Below, one piece after another: positions 56,401 to 64,000 of a stretch of 64,000 bases of DNA. The DNA is from G963676095 sp963676095 (GTDB lineage: Bacteria; Bacteroidota; Bacteroidia; Bacteroidales; Prolixibacteraceae): the NCBI GenBank assembly GCA_963676095.1, contig OY781040.1, positions 6,262,001 through 6,326,000 on the forward strand, read 5' to 3'. The notes beneath the pieces are model-generated. The model ran no database searches, was not told the origin of the DNA, and saw only the letters and a program-made list of their open reading frames with translations. Within the stretch, counting starts at the first letter, position 1. Each line of letters begins with the position of its first letter. Position numbers and translations under genes: made by a program.

Positions 56401-56907
56401 CTAATAATGGAGTGTCCTTCCAAGAATGACAATAATCGGTATAAATACGATAATAAGGAAAATAAATTTTCTCCATTGGAAGATACTTGCATATAGTCCG
56501 GTTAGAAGTAATAATTTATGAGGAACTGCAGTGCTGATATTTCCGCTGGTATTATTTCCTGAGTAATTGATCAGTTCTTTCTTTTGTTGATAAATTTTCC
56601 ATTTGAGAGTCAGTATGTTGGCGCATCTGAGATTGTAAGCTTCACCAATGTCCAGAATGATGGAGGCCCTGGTTCCAAACCTGCTGAAGCGTATGTTTCC
56701 AAGATGATCCTGTGTTCCAGCCTTCAATATGTGTACTTTGTTAAGCAAGATACCAGAAGGTCTAAAGATATACTTATTGCCATCAATACAGGCAATGGTT
56801 TTACTACTGAAAGCAATCGGGCTTATTTCACCTATTTGTTCATTCCCTAAAAAAAGCTGATACTGGCTTTCATACCATTTTTTCTGCCAATGTAATTTTG
56901 TTTCCAT
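56401..56907 (-). CDS. Hypothetical protein with C-terminal membrane anchor
   Basis: A 168-residue protein I do not recognise. About residues 1-120 are soluble and beta-rich (KWYESQYQLFLGNEQIGEIS; GTRASIILDIGEAYNLRCAN). The layout recalls LURP/tubby-like small barrels, a weak resemblance only. A C-terminal hydrophobic segment (WRKFIFLIIVFIPIIVILG) anchors it, with a small N-in, C-tail topology likely. There is no signal peptide. It is followed by the Nif11-type gene on the same strand; a functional link is unproven. Confidence 0.6.
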   Translation of the reverse strand: METKLHWQKKWYESQYQLFLGNEQIGEISPIAFSSKTIACIDGNKYIFRPSGILLNKVHILKAGTQDHLGNIRFSRFGTRASIILDIGEAYNLRCANILTLKWKIYQQKKELINYSGNNTSGNISTAVPHKLLLLTGLYASIFQWRKFIFLIIVFIPIIVILGRTLHY

Positions 56908-57461
56908 AGTAAAAACGGGTGTGGTATTGAGAATTCCTCCCGGTACAGGGTTTTATTTATAAAAAGTATGCAGGATGCTAATTTTATAAAGCCTGCCTAC
57001 TACAACAGACACCGAGCCGGGAATTATATCTGTATCATGGGAAATCCATGCAAATAAACGCCAGCTCTTCTTTGATTTCTTATTCAATAATGCAATGAAG
57101 TTACAAAATCATTTCGTTTAATATGGTTTGGTTATCCTTTAAAATGAATCTAATTAAACAATTCCGGATATATTTTGCGACTACTATCTTGTGAAGTATT
57201 TAATTTAAATAAAAAACAGGTACCTGTTAAATAATTTCTGTTACATAAATCAGCAACAATCAGACTGTCCGGCTGGTTCTCTTTTTCCTGAGAAAGGAGA
57301 CTTTCCCGCCTGTCGTAATATTTACTAAACGGTATTTAATAAGTTTTTGTATATACACTGGAAAATAAAATTGCCTAATTTTAGGATTATAAAATCAGGG
57401 AGGCCTCTGGTTAGTTTGACAATTCGGTAATTTGTTGTTTTTTATAATTATTATAATTGTG
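56908..57461. other. Intergenic region, no gene seen
   Basis: About 550 bases, AT-rich, between divergent genes. No RNA gene or convincing promoter was found. Confidence 0.4.
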
Positions 57462-58214
57462 ATGAAGAAGAACATTGTTGTTACGGGAGGAGCTCAAGGA
57501 ATAGGAAAGATTATAGTGAGGGATTTACTTTCATCCGGATATTATGTTACGGTTCTTGATATTGATGGGGAAGCTGTCGCTGAAATGCAGAAAGAGTTTG
57601 ATGAAAAAAGGGATGATTTACTTGTTCTGGAAACAGACGTTGCGGTGGAAAGTCAGGTTAGTTTGGCCCTGGAATATGCAACCGAAAGGTTTGAAAGGAT
57701 AAATGGTTTGGTTAATAATGCTATGATCCAAGCCAATAAGCCAGTCTTGGAACTGACTCTAGAAGAGTGGAACCAGGTTTTGGCGGTCAATCTATCTGGA
57801 CCGTTTTTATGTACCCGTTATGCTGCGGAAGAACTGAAGAAAAATAAAGGTACAATCATAAATATGTGTTCCACCAGGGCATTGCAATCGGAACCGGGAA
57901 CAGAGGCATATTCTGCATCAAAGGGAGGATTATTGTCGCTTACCCATGCGTTGGCAATGAGTCTTGCCCCTGATGTCAGGGTTAATGCTATAAGCCCTGG
58001 ATGGATTGATGTTTCGACTATCCGAAAAAAATCGAAAGCGGAACAGGAATTGATAAGACCGGAAGATCATGCGCAGCATCCGGCAGGAAGGGTCGGGAAG
58101 CCTGAAGATATCAGCAACATAGTCATGTTTTTGATCGATGAAAGGAATAGTTTTATTACCGGACAGAATTTTATAGTCGACGGTGGAATGACCAGGAAAA
58201 TGATCTATCGCTAA
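57462..58214 (+). CDS. SDR-family oxidoreductase
   Basis: A 250-residue classical short-chain dehydrogenase with NAD(P)-binding VTGGAQGIGK at residues 7-16. The catalytic tetrad is Asn (VLAVNLSGPFLCTRY), Ser (IINMCSTRALQSEPG) and Tyr-Lys (AYSASKGGLL). The usual NNAG reads NNAM. FIVDGGMT closes the protein. The substrate is unknown. The start is ATG 57462; the frame from 57432 adds a hydrophobic string absent from the family. It is convergent with the stand-alone receiver gene. Confidence 0.9.
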   Translation: MKKNIVVTGGAQGIGKIIVRDLLSSGYYVTVLDIDGEAVAEMQKEFDEKRDDLLVLETDVAVESQVSLALEYATERFERINGLVNNAMIQANKPVLELTLEEWNQVLAVNLSGPFLCTRYAAEELKKNKGTIINMCSTRALQSEPGTEAYSASKGGLLSLTHALAMSLAPDVRVNAISPGWIDVSTIRKKSKAEQELIRPEDHAQHPAGRVGKPEDISNIVMFLIDERNSFITGQNFIVDGGMTRKMIYR

Positions 58215-58271
58215 AGAGTGGAAAGCTTTGTGGCCGGAGGCCGGAAACCTGAGTTTGGGTCCCATGAAGTT

Positions 58272-58700
58272 TTAATTGTGATTTTTTAAAAGGGGACAGT
58301 TTTCCGGTGCATATCTTGAAATAAAATCAAATAATTCTTTTGTTTTGATAGGTTTCGTAATATAGCCATCGAACCCTTCGTTCATGGCCAGTTCTCTGTC
58401 CGAATCCATGGCATAAGCAGTTTGTGCAATAACCGGAAGTTTAGGTCTTAATTTTTTGATTTGTCTGGTTGCTTCCAATCCATCTATCACCGGCATGCGG
58501 AGATCCATCAGTACAAGATGGATTTGGGGGTTGGAAGCACATATATCGATAGCCATCTTCCCATTATATGCCCTTATCGGGCTTATATTATATCCACGGA
58601 GTATTTCAATTAAAAACAAGTAGTTATATTCTTCATCTTCGGCTATTAGGACACTAATTTTTTTCAGATGGTCAGGGGTTATTCCACTTTTTTCGCACAT
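58272..58700 (-). CDS. Stand-alone response regulator receiver protein
   Basis: A 142-residue protein with only a receiver domain: acidic pair EDEE (residues 21-24), phospho-acceptor Asp66 in HLVLMDLRMPVIDG, Thr94 and Lys116 in YITKPI. There is no output domain, as in CheY-like or phosphorelay proteins. The sequence is closest to receivers at the C-terminus of hybrid kinases, so it may take phosphate from an orphan kinase such as the four-PAS kinase of this window; that link is a guess. It lies upstream of, and on the same strand as, the SDR's convergent end and downstream of the GntR gene. Confidence 0.88.
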   Translation of the reverse strand: MCEKSGITPDHLKKISVLIAEDEEYNYLFLIEILRGYNISPIRAYNGKMAIDICASNPQIHLVLMDLRMPVIDGLEATRQIKKLRPKLPVIAQTAYAMDSDRELAMNEGFDGYITKPIKTKELFDFISRYAPENCPLLKNHN

Positions 58701-58852
58701 AATATTTTTCGTTTTATTAATACGTAATAAAGCCTTCTACAAGATAAGAATCTAAAAATAAGCTAATACTTTTGAATTTTAAAATTGGAATATTGTGTTT
58801 TTTCTTTCTCTATTGGTACCTGTCATGCTTTTGGGTATGCTTTATTGTCTTT

Positions 58853-59866
58853 TCATAGCGAGTTTCTTTGAATAAATTGAAAAGGACATTTGATTCTTCT
58901 GAAATCTTTTTTCAGGATCATTTCTGCAGCTATTTGTCCGATTTCATCATGATTGGTCGATATTGTAGAAATTCCATCGCAAAGTATTTCCTTAACCGGG
59001 TTTTCATTATAGGAAACGATTCCTGTATCTTTGCCGGGTATCCATCCCCGTTGTTTGATCATTTTTATAAAGGAGTAAAGGTCATTGTCAGAGATTATGA
59101 TATAAGCCTCGTCCCTGTTTATATTTTTTTCGTCGGGACTATCGATAATCCTGTACGAAAATTGATTGACCTGGCAAAAAATAATAAATCCTTTTTTGAT
59201 ATAGGTCGAATAGTATTCTTTTAAAGGAAAAATAAGATTCAGCCGTTTATACTTCTTTAAAAGGAAAACCGCCTGCTGGAGCGTATTCTGGATATCTTTG
59301 TCATATTCTTGGTAAACAACCGGATAGTCTCTTAGTTCTTCCATGTTTCTATCGACAATAAGTACTTTTTCTTTGGGAATTTTTTTGATAACCTCTTCCA
59401 CGTTGGAATTTTCATTTTTAAAATGAGGAAGAATGACAAAGTAATCGTAGTGGGTTAAGTTATTGTCGATAATGGCCTTGAACTCGCCGATATCGTAATT
59501 GTAAATAAAGACATCCACACTGGCTTTTGATCCGAGTGTCTGAACAAATGAATTATAAAGACTTCTTTTATAGTTGCTCAGTTTGTTAAAGATGAGACTG
59601 ATTTTTATTTTCTTTCCGGTATTGGTATTACTTATATAATATCCTTTCCCTTTCACAGACGAAAGAATCCCCTTCTTTCTAAGGCTGACATAGGCTTTTT
59701 CTACTGTGTCCCGCGAAAGCAACAATTCCTCGCTGGTTTCATTAATCGAAGGGATACGTTGCCCCTGTTTAAAAATTCCTGATTCAATATCAGAAATAAT
59801 CAGGTCTTCCACTTGCCTGTATTTGGGCATCTCAGACTCAGAGTCGATCCGTGTATAATCAGCCAT
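58853..59866 (-). CDS. GntR-family regulator with LacI-type ligand domain
   Basis: A 337-residue transcription factor. The N-terminal GntR winged helix spans about residues 12-83: PKYRQVEDLIISDIESGIF, RIPSINETSEELLLSRDTVE, KGILSSVKGKGYYIS. It is joined to a periplasmic-binding-protein-like sugar-sensing domain (about 88-337; DYFVILPHF, VLIVDRNME, GIVSYNENPVKEIL), as in AraR-type regulators. The C-terminal sequence TISTNHDEIGQIAAEMIL is the usual end of that fold. It is probably a repressor released by a sugar, inferred from architecture. The target is unknown. Its start codon overlaps that of a divergent 74-aa ORF by two bases. Confidence 0.9.
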   Translation of the reverse strand: MADYTRIDSESEMPKYRQVEDLIISDIESGIFKQGQRIPSINETSEELLLSRDTVEKAYVSLRKKGILSSVKGKGYYISNTNTGKKIKISLIFNKLSNYKRSLYNSFVQTLGSKASVDVFIYNYDIGEFKAIIDNNLTHYDYFVILPHFKNENSNVEEVIKKIPKEKVLIVDRNMEELRDYPVVYQEYDKDIQNTLQQAVFLLKKYKRLNLIFPLKEYYSTYIKKGFIIFCQVNQFSYRIIDSPDEKNINRDEAYIIISDNDLYSFIKMIKQRGWIPGKDTGIVSYNENPVKEILCDGISTISTNHDEIGQIAAEMILKKDFRRIKCPFQFIQRNSL

Positions 59867-60089
59867 GTCTTTTTATATTTCTGAAAAACATCCAAAGGCA
59901 AAGATAGCTTTCTTCACAAATTTGGGAGAATTTTCAATGAGGTTATCCGGCAGGTCCCGGATTGTATCTGAAAAATTGAACTATTATGGCTTACGCAGAT
60001 GTTTCGAATCGGTTGCCGGCGGAAAAATAAAAAATCATGACTTTGGCGTGGTCAGAACCTTAATTAAATATTTTGAAGATAAATTTTAA
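59865..60089 (+). CDS. Possible small protein, 74 aa
   Basis: The ATG at 59865 overlaps the GntR start codon on the other strand (shared CATG). The product is basic and not membrane-like: MSFYISEKHPKAKIAFFTNL, then RLSGRSRIVSEKLNYYGLRR, then HDFGVVRTLIKYFEDKF. I do not recognise it. A GGCCGGT/ACCGGCC stem follows 6 nt after the stop, which supports transcription. Against it, no promoter space exists between the two ATGs. A later ATG at 59937 would leave room for the GntR promoter and give 50 residues. Confidence 0.45.
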   Translation: MSFYISEKHPKAKIAFFTNLGEFSMRLSGRSRIVSEKLNYYGLRRCFESVAGGKIKNHDFGVVRTLIKYFEDKF

Positions 60090-60414
60090 GGATCAGGCCG
60101 GTGCATCATACCCGCTACCGGCCAATTAAAATTTCATGGGGGCCAATGCCGGGGCAAAATTTCCGATCAATTTGGTCCGTGAACTCAGATGATCCGGTTT
60201 AAATAGTCTAAGGCTATAGCAAAATAATCGGGATATAAGAAAATAACCTCAACTTAATCTGTAAAAAGAAAAAAAAATGTCATTAATGACGTTTTTTATC
60301 TCGTTATTCATTAATTTTCAGTAATTAAAAGGTTTAGGTTCAAGTTTTAAATTCTTTTAACGGATCTTTTGGAACCATAACCAGAACATCACTGTTTTTT
60401 ATAAAAAAAAGTTT
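60090..60414 (+). other. Gap before the NADH dehydrogenase gene, with one stem-loop
   Basis: GGCCGGT (60096-60102) pairs with ACCGGCC (60117-60123), just after the 74-aa ORF. The remaining 290 bases are AT-rich with no gene. Confidence 0.45.
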
Positions 60415-61713
60415 ATGCCAATTAATGTTCCGGAAACGGGAAATAAACGAGTGGTCATTGTCGGGGCCGGTTTTGCAGGGTTGAAGCTGGCAAGGAAACT
60501 GAAGAAAAAAGGATTTCAGCTTGTCCTGATCGACAGAAATAATTATCATCAGTTTCAACCATTGTTTTATCAGGTTGCAACTTCAGGGCTTGAACCGAGT
60601 GCTATTTCTTTCCCATTGAGAAAGGTATTTCAAAAAGAAAAGCAGGTTTTTGTGAGGATCACGGAAGTAAAAAAAGTTATGCCAGACCAGAAGATGATTG
60701 AAACATCGTTTGGGAATGTGTGGTATGATTATTTGGTGTTGGCCACAGGAGCGACAACTAATTTTTTTGGAATGGAAAACTTTCAAAAATTTGGAATTCC
60801 GATGAAATCAGTTTCAGAAGCCGTTTTTCTTAGAAATACCCTGTTACTTAATTTTGAAAAGGCAGTGACAATCAGGGATGAAGAAGAACTTCGTCGTTTG
60901 CTGAATGTGATTGTTGTCGGGGGTGGGCCGACAGGAGTGGAGATCTGTGGTGCCCTTGCAGAGATGAGACGATTTATTTTGCCCAAGGATTATCCGGATT
61001 TGAACTTCGATTTGATGCAGATAACCCTGATTGAGGCAAATCCTCACCTGCTTCACGGAATGCGTGAAAAATCGGGGGTCAAAGCAAAATATTATCTCGA
61101 AAAAATGGGAATTAATGTATTGCCTAATCATAAGCTTGTTGAATATGACGGGCGTGAAGTTGTACTCGAAAACGGGAAACGGCTTCAGTCGGAGACACTG
61201 ATCTGGGCGGCAGGAGTGAAGGGACAGTTACCTGCAGGAATCAGTGAAAATGCGATCACCCGGGGCAACCGGTTACTGGTTAACAGGTATAACCAGGTTT
61301 CCGGGTTTGAGAATATTTTTGCTATTGGTGATATCTCGTTCATGACTACCGGGAAGTATCCCGGAGGGCATCCCCAGGTTGCGCAGGTAGCCCTTCAGCA
61401 GGCAGCAGTTCTTGGAAAAAATCTGGTGCTTTTGGAAGAAGGGAAAGAGAAAAATCTCATTCCTTTTGAATATAAAGATAAAGGGTCGATGGCTACGGTA
61501 GGCCGTAACAGAGCGGTTGTAGATCTTCCGTTTTTGCGTTTTAGCGGGATGCTTGCCTGGTTTACCTGGATGTTTGTTCACCTGATGTCGATCGTCGGGG
61601 TAAAAAACAGGTTATTGATATTTATAAACTGGTTGTGGAAGTACTTCACATTCGACCAGTCGCTGAGATTAATATTAAGGCCATCTCAAAAGGCAAAAGA
61701 AAGGCCATTTTGA
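60415..61713 (+). CDS. ndh: Type II NADH dehydrogenase (NDH-2)
   Basis: A 432-residue FAD-dependent oxidoreductase that passes electrons from NADH to quinone without pumping protons. The FAD site is VVIVGAGFAGLKLARKL (GAGFAG at residues 17-22), the NADH site VIVVGGGPTGVEICGALAE (about 163-180) and the C-terminal FAD motif IFAIGDISFM (about 302). LIDRNNYHQFQPLFYQVATS is highly typical. A C-terminal amphipathic and hydrophobic stretch (LAWFTWMFVHLMSIVGVKN) would bind the membrane. The start at 60415 fits the family. A short GC stem (61721-61745) follows. Confidence 0.93.
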   Translation: MPINVPETGNKRVVIVGAGFAGLKLARKLKKKGFQLVLIDRNNYHQFQPLFYQVATSGLEPSAISFPLRKVFQKEKQVFVRITEVKKVMPDQKMIETSFGNVWYDYLVLATGATTNFFGMENFQKFGIPMKSVSEAVFLRNTLLLNFEKAVTIRDEEELRRLLNVIVVGGGPTGVEICGALAEMRRFILPKDYPDLNFDLMQITLIEANPHLLHGMREKSGVKAKYYLEKMGINVLPNHKLVEYDGREVVLENGKRLQSETLIWAAGVKGQLPAGISENAITRGNRLLVNRYNQVSGFENIFAIGDISFMTTGKYPGGHPQVAQVALQQAAVLGKNLVLLEEGKEKNLIPFEYKDKGSMATVGRNRAVVDLPFLRFSGMLAWFTWMFVHLMSIVGVKNRLLIFINWLWKYFTFDQSLRLILRPSQKAKERPF

Positions 61714-61720
61714 AAATATG

Positions 61721-61745
61721 ACAAGGAGGCTCTAAACCTCCTTGT
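61721..61745. terminator. 9-bp stem-loop between ndh and pepP ends
   Basis: ACAAGGAGG (61721-61729) pairs with CCTCCTTGT (61737-61745) around a 7-nt loop. It lies between the convergent ndh and aminopeptidase genes. It lacks a T-run, so termination strength is uncertain. Confidence 0.55.
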
Positions 61746-61796
61746 CCCGTTAGCTTTATTCAATTTTTATTATTGGCTGTTTGACCCACATGGATG

Positions 61797-63182
61797 TTAT
61801 AACATGGCGGCTTCGACCTCTTCCGGTGTGGCAGGGATCCTTTCTCCGAGTAGTTTGCATCCTGTTTCAGTTATCAAAAGGTCGTCTTCAATCCGTATCC
61901 CTCCGAAATTCATGTATTTTTCAAGGTTTGCAAAGTTTATAAAATCGGTGCCGATTTTTTCCTGTTTCCATTTTTCAATCAATGCAGGGATGAAGTAGAT
62001 TCCGGGTTCATTGGTCAGAACGAATCCTGACTGAAGTCTTTTTCCTAAACGGAGAGATGAGGTCCCGAACTGACTTATTGGCCGAACTTCCTCGTCGTAT
62101 CCAACATAAACCTGACCCAGATCTTCCATATCATGTACGTCAAGCCCCATCATATGTCCAAGTCCATGAGGCATAAAAAGTGCATGAGCCCCATTTTTAA
62201 CGGCCTCTTTGATATCTCCTTTCATTAGTCCGAGATCTTTTAACCCGGTAGCAATAACTTCGGCAACAGTGAGGTGAACCGATAAATAAGTAACACCTGC
62301 TTTTGCTAATTCTCTGGTGGTATTATTGGCTTTTAGAACGATTTCATAAATTTCACGTTGTTGTTGTGTGAATTTTCCACCAACGGGTGATGTCCGTGTG
62401 AAATCTGAAGCATAATGCATATCAGATTCAGCTCCTGCATCCACAAGCATTAGTCTGCCTTTTTGCAATATGTTCTGGTGATTGTGATTATGAAGCGTTT
62501 CTCCGTTCTGTGAAAGAATAACAGGAAAGGACGGCATGCCTCCTCCTGCAACGGAAATTCCTTCGATGGTGCCGGCAATTGTTTGCTCCCAAGTTCCGGG
62601 CCGGGCCATTTTCATGGCCGTTAAATGCATTTTGTAGCCAATAGCACAGGCTTTTTTTATCTCTTCAATTTCACAGTCTTCTTTTACCGATCGCAAAGCG
62701 ATAACAGCTTTTACCAGTTCCAGTGAAGCATAATCAGATAACCTGTCTGTGTTTATCCCGAGCAATTCCTGCAGCAGCATCTTGTTTTCGGCCCGATAGG
62801 GTGGTAGAAAGTGGATTTTCCTCCCTTTTTGTAATACCTTTTGGATCACATTATTTAACTGCCTGAATGGTAAAGTCTGACGTACCCCGATTTGAGCAGC
62901 TTTATCAGAAAGGCTTGACTGTGGCCCCATCCAGATAATATCATCCATATCTGCGTCATTCCCGAAAAGGATGTCTTCTCCACCTTCTGCATCGATAATT
63001 CCGGCAAGGTTTTGATTATCAATTCCAAAAAAGTATAAAAAAGAACTGTCCTGTCTGAAATGAAAGGTATTATCTGTGTAATTCATAGGAGAATCGATAT
63101 TACCAAGAATCAGGATAATGCCATTTTTGATACGTTTTTTTAATTTTTCTCTTCTTCCTTCATAAATTTCAGATCTAAACAT
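61797..63182 (-). CDS. pepP: Xaa-Pro aminopeptidase P (M24B)
   Basis: A 461-residue metallopeptidase that releases N-terminal residues before proline. ATG 63182 (MFRSEIYEGRREKLKKRI) matches the aminopeptidase P N-terminus; the frame upstream to 63260 is ignored. The pita-bread metal site is complete: LVDAGAESDMHYASDFTRT (two Asp), LFMPHGLGHMMGLDVHD (His), FVLTNEPGIYF (Glu) and GGIRIEDDLLI (Glu). Two Mn2+ ions are expected. It is cytosolic, with no signal peptide, and is a single gene. Confidence 0.94.
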   Translation of the reverse strand: MFRSEIYEGRREKLKKRIKNGIILILGNIDSPMNYTDNTFHFRQDSSFLYFFGIDNQNLAGIIDAEGGEDILFGNDADMDDIIWMGPQSSLSDKAAQIGVRQTLPFRQLNNVIQKVLQKGRKIHFLPPYRAENKMLLQELLGINTDRLSDYASLELVKAVIALRSVKEDCEIEEIKKACAIGYKMHLTAMKMARPGTWEQTIAGTIEGISVAGGGMPSFPVILSQNGETLHNHNHQNILQKGRLMLVDAGAESDMHYASDFTRTSPVGGKFTQQQREIYEIVLKANNTTRELAKAGVTYLSVHLTVAEVIATGLKDLGLMKGDIKEAVKNGAHALFMPHGLGHMMGLDVHDMEDLGQVYVGYDEEVRPISQFGTSSLRLGKRLQSGFVLTNEPGIYFIPALIEKWKQEKIGTDFINFANLEKYMNFGGIRIEDDLLITETGCKLLGERIPATPEEVEAAML

Positions 63183-63406
63183 AAGATTTATTTTTATAAA
63201 TTTACTACCTTTCCATAAAGATAAAAATTTAATGGCTCTGAAACTCGCACTTTTAGACAAATAAGAATAAAATTACAAAATAGGGACGAAGGTGAGCCTA
63301 CTGCTAAACATATAACGGATTTTTTTTTTTAGCGTAATAATGTAAAAAATGCAGGATTTTGATTTATCAGTAATGTTAATGAAGAATAACATAAAACCCC
63401 GCCGTT

Positions 63407-64000
63407 ATGGAAAGCAATTTGTTGAATTACATGAATAAACGCTTAGATGAATCTCACAAGAAGCAGGGTTCCGGAGCAAAAACAGACGGACCTGTGATAA
63501 CTATCTCCCGGGAGGTTGGCTGTGGGGGACTGAGCATAAGCCGCAAACTGGCTGAAGAACTCAATAAAACCGTGTTCTGTAAAAAATGGACTGTGATCAG
63601 CAAGGAAATATTAAAAGAAAGCGCTAATGAGTTGAAAGTGGTCCCTGAAAAAGTTATGCGTCTTTTTAAAGCAGAAGGCCATTTTACCTTTGATGAGATT
63701 CTGGCTGCATTTACAGATAAATATTATAAAAGTAACAGGGTGATCCTAAAAACAGTCCGGGAAGTAATTCGAAATATGGCGATTGACGGTTGTTGTATTA
63801 TTTTAGGACGAGGTGGCCACATTATTACCTCCGATTTAACCAATGCTCTTCATATCCGCCTGGTCGCTCCGCTTCCGTGGCGAATAAAAAGAATTGCCGA
63901 AAAGAGGGGGATCTCGGAAGCAGAAGCTGCAAAATATATCCGCGTTACAGAAGAGGAAAGAGATATATTCCGGAAATATTTTATGAAAGATAAAAATGCT
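63407..64000 (+). CDS. Cytidylate kinase-like protein (runs off the right edge)
   Basis: ATG 63407 opens 198 codons with no stop before the window end. The P-loop-like region is VITISREVGCGGLSISRKL (residues 30-48), followed by FCKKWTVISKEILKE, CCIILGRGGHIIT, ALHIRLVAPLPWRIKRIAE and, near the edge, EEERDIFRKYF. It belongs to the same cytidylate-kinase-like family as the gene at 5679-6335, but the two are clearly divergent paralogues. The C-terminal 20-30 residues are probably missing. The nucleotide substrate is not known. Confidence 0.8.
   Translation, partial: MESNLLNYMNKRLDESHKKQGSGAKTDGPVITISREVGCGGLSISRKLAEELNKTVFCKKWTVISKEILKESANELKVVPEKVMRLFKAEGHFTFDEILAAFTDKYYKSNRVILKTVREVIRNMAIDGCCIILGRGGHIITSDLTNALHIRLVAPLPWRIKRIAEKRGISEAEAAKYIRVTEEERDIFRKYFMKDKNA

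Overview
The window comes from a member of the Bacteroidota, most likely Bacteroidales/Marinilabiliales. The evidence is a 16S rRNA of Bacteroidetes type ending in an intact anti-Shine-Dalgarno, promoters of the TTG-N19/20-TAnnTTTG type, genes that mostly lack a Shine-Dalgarno, many SPII lipoproteins, and gene families typical of the phylum (LytS/LytTR pair, DUF349 protein, DCC proteins, M49-like peptidase, Nif11-type small protein). This is a family-level reading; I ran no database search.

Layout. 1-712 is the 5' part of a tricorn-type protease. 1311-5571 holds small orphan genes (an unknown protein, DUF2284, DUF2007, a pentapeptide-repeat protein, a DHCW-type cupin) around a decayed region (2028-3199), where a frameshifted GH2 N-terminus runs into the C-terminus of a propeller protein. 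5679-9627 (minus) carries a cytidylate-kinase-like protein, a MATE exporter and a LytS/LytTR two-component pair. 9866-13905 holds a small MotA/ExbB-like membrane protein, an OmpA-family porin, a Cu/Zn superoxide dismutase lipoprotein, a GNAT acetyltransferase and a DCC thiol oxidoreductase. A 540-bp gap there is rich in inverted repeats.

14229-19867 is a complete rRNA operon (tandem promoters, 16S, tRNA-Ile, tRNA-Ala, 23S, 5S, terminator). Right after it lies a pectin-degradation cluster: PL1 pectate lyase, two pectin methylesterases and a GH28 polygalacturonase on the plus strand, meeting a GH3-GH31 operon on the minus strand at a perfect 22-bp hairpin. No SusC/SusD pair is present. The exported enzymes would cut and de-esterify homogalacturonan, and the lipoprotein GH28 and the GH3/GH31 enzymes would trim the products.

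30888-47361 contains a secreted C1 peptidase, an array of seven 22-nt repeats, a divergent GT39/GT2 pair (ArnT/ArnC-like lipid-linked sugar transfer), a 1412-residue AsmA-like protein with about six internal repeats, a four-PAS histidine kinase, a cytochrome c lipoprotein, a SIMPL protein, an AddB-like Fe-S nuclease and TrmD. 47605-64000 holds housekeeping genes (Hsp20, DUF349 protein, pyrG-yidC, M49-like peptidase, type II NADH dehydrogenase, aminopeptidase P), with a Nif11-type small protein, an SDR, a stand-alone receiver, a GntR regulator and, at the right edge, a second cytidylate-kinase-like gene.

I see no phage, IS element, CRISPR array or complete defence system. The points most worth following are the repeat architecture of the AsmA-like protein, the structured gap at 11722-11923, the 22-nt repeat array, the orphan Nif11-type protein and the chimeric pseudogene.
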